Source: an uncultured Alistipes sp. (lineage in GTDB: Bacteria > Bacteroidota > Bacteroidia > Bacteroidales > Rikenellaceae). From it: a stretch of 6,844 bases of DNA. This document shows, in pieces, positions 5,652 to 6,844 of this stretch; position 1 is the first letter of the stretch, and every line of letters starts with the position of its first letter. The position numbers and the translations under genes were made by a program. The notes beneath the pieces are model-generated. The model saw only the letters and a list, made by a program, of their open reading frames with translations. It was not told the origin of the DNA and ran no database searches. Where the stretch lies: contig CAAGGY010000026.1 in assembly GCA_900769525.1 (NCBI GenBank), positions 1 to 6,844 of the forward strand. Direction: 5' to 3'.

Positions 5652-6826
5652 TCAATCATTAGATGAATCCTTTATCATCTCAATATGATTTAATGGACTT
5701 AACAAAACAAGGACTCCATCAGGCGTTTTGGCAGTTTCAAATATAGTCCTCCAAAAATCCGCCGTTTTCTTTCCAGAGAAATGCGAACTTGCCATACTGC
5801 GATCTTTCCACAATGGGAGAGCTAAAAGTGATTGTAAAAATCTTCGTATATTCTTCCACAATTGTTCTGGAAATTCCGTTTGAAACAAACTTCCTTCTTC
5901 ATATTTCGTTGCTGTTGTTAAGAAATATGTTTTAATGACATTTATCAAATATGGCATCCAAGCATATACAATCTCCTCTTTGCTTATGCGATAAGCAGCA
6001 AGATGATTGTCTGATATGTCACTATCTCTTTTATCTATAATTCTTTGTTCTATACGGTGAACTCCTGTTTCAGGATTAAAACTGCCAATGTAGAATGTTT
6101 CTGCAATAATACTCATCAATTTGGAGATTTGTATTATCTCAAGTTCTCTCGGATTTCTTCCATCTTCTGTCTTAAAGTTAAGAGGAGTATTCATTATGCG
6201 CTTTGCATCAATGAATCTCGAAAGCATAGTCTTGTCAAAGGTGCTATGCGAAATAGGTAATATTTTTCCTTTTCCCTCAAAATCAATAAAATCTTTAAGT
6301 TTATTATCTTGCGAATTGGTTATTGAACTCTTCAAAGCATCTATGATATACTTTTTGATATTCTCACCTCTAAAATAATCACACAACTGCGTCTCCGAGA
6401 AAGAATAATCATCTTCATTCAAAGAGTGATCGTTCTGATACTTCTTAACTCTCTCCAAATAAAGTGTGTTATTAAGTTGTCGCATAACAGACTTATCAAA
6501 TGCTATTTGCCTCAACTTACTTCCAGCATTAGCATTTGTTTCCGTTAATCGATTAATATCTGAATCGATAAATAATCTCACTAAGATAGTCCTGCACCCT
6601 AATAATATCTGCGCTGCAGCTTTGTGCTGTCCATCAAATACCTTAATATGATTATCATCTATACGAGCAAGTGTCAAATGTAGTTGAGGATTCCCTTTAT
6701 AAAACTCTTTGACAAGAAGGTTAATACTACTATTGATTCCTCTCGGATTTATAACCTCATCATGATATACGTATTCTATGGGGACATTTATAAAACAACT
6801 CTTTTCTTTCGATAAAGAATCGATAA
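5652..6826 (-). CDS. ParB/sulfiredoxin-fold protein with unknown C-terminal domain (5' end missing)
   Basis: The frame is open from the right edge to TGA at 5652, at least 390 residues before the adapter; the N-terminus is lost. The first about 80 visible residues read as a ParB N-terminal/sulfiredoxin-like domain: FINVPIEYVY, NPRG (box I-like), a helix INLLVKEFYKG, strand LTLARIDDNHIKVF, the hallmark DGQHKAAAQ (about 6609-6635), then RTILVRLFID. In this fold the DG.HR/K box binds nucleotide in ParB CTPases and some relatives are nucleases. The remaining about 310 residues are helical with many K, E and aromatic residues; I recognise no helix-turn-helix or other domain. A TTG at 6677 is not the start, because the fold continues upstream of it. 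The gene is visibly AT-richer than the left genes (about one third G+C by eye) and lies beside an integrase remnant, so it is probably island cargo. Partition, regulation or defence are all possible. Confidence 0.75.
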
Positions 6827-6844
6827 AGATCGGAAGAGCGTCGT
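6827..6844. other. Illumina TruSeq adapter contamination at contig end
   Basis: AGATCGGAAGAGCGTCGT is identical to the start of the Illumina TruSeq adapter read-through sequence (the reverse complement of the universal adapter end). An exact 18-base match exactly at the end of the window is not chance. These bases are not genomic and should be removed; the last genomic base is about 6826. Confidence 0.97.

Noticed and set aside
6675..6677. TTG as the start of the ParB-like gene
   Set aside because: The VPIEYV and NPRG parts of the same fold are encoded upstream in frame, so the start is beyond the contig end.
6809..6829. Direct repeat TCGATAAAGA (6809-6818 and 6820-6829)
   Set aside because: The last bases of the second copy belong to the sequencing adapter, so the genomic repeat is only about 7 bases and not meaningful.
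1..6844. CRISPR arrays, insertion sequences and rRNA genes
   Set aside because: None seen: no regularly spaced repeats, no transposase frames with terminal inverted repeats and no rRNA-like sequence.

Overview
The window looks like the end of a metagenome or draft contig from a Bacteroidales-type bacterium (phylum Bacteroidota). The evidence is two matches to the Bacteroidetes promoter pattern (TTG, about 19-20 bp, then TAnnTTTG), at 2683-2713 and 5203-5232. In addition, the tRNA gene does not encode CCA, Shine-Dalgarno sequences are mostly absent, and a lipid A gene (lpxK) shows the cell is Gram-negative. I cannot place the genus from sequence reading alone.

Left part (1-2640, + strand): a tight three-gene operon whose first gene runs off the left edge. 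The genes are an unrecognised protein (3-566), a 335-residue protein with predicted helical/coiled-coil segments (569-1576), and a 323-residue protein whose first two thirds read like a bactofilin-type beta-helix (1579-2550). They are separated by only 2 bases each and end at a 13-bp hairpin terminator. I do not know their function; the layout suggests one assembly or polymer-forming system.

Centre (2683-5073): lpxK, which makes lipid IV-A, overlaps ssb (single-stranded DNA-binding protein) by 4 bases. The convergent gene for an iron-type superoxide dismutase follows, and a shared hairpin terminator lies between ssb and sod.

Right part (5074-6844): a tRNA-Phe(GAA) gene with its own promoter and terminator. 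Directly behind it is a decayed C-terminal stub of a tyrosine recombinase (box II and catalytic tyrosine visible), then an AT-richer gene on the - strand. That gene encodes a ParB/sulfiredoxin-fold protein (VPIEYV...NPRG...DGQHK) with a long unrecognised C-terminal region. tRNA, recombinase remnant and base-composition shift together look like the edge of a genomic island inserted at tRNA-Phe. One T-stem mismatch in the 3' half of the tRNA may be a scar of that insertion.

The last 18 bases (6827-6844) are an exact Illumina TruSeq adapter sequence and are not genomic, so the final gene is truncated by the assembly and its last codons are artificial.
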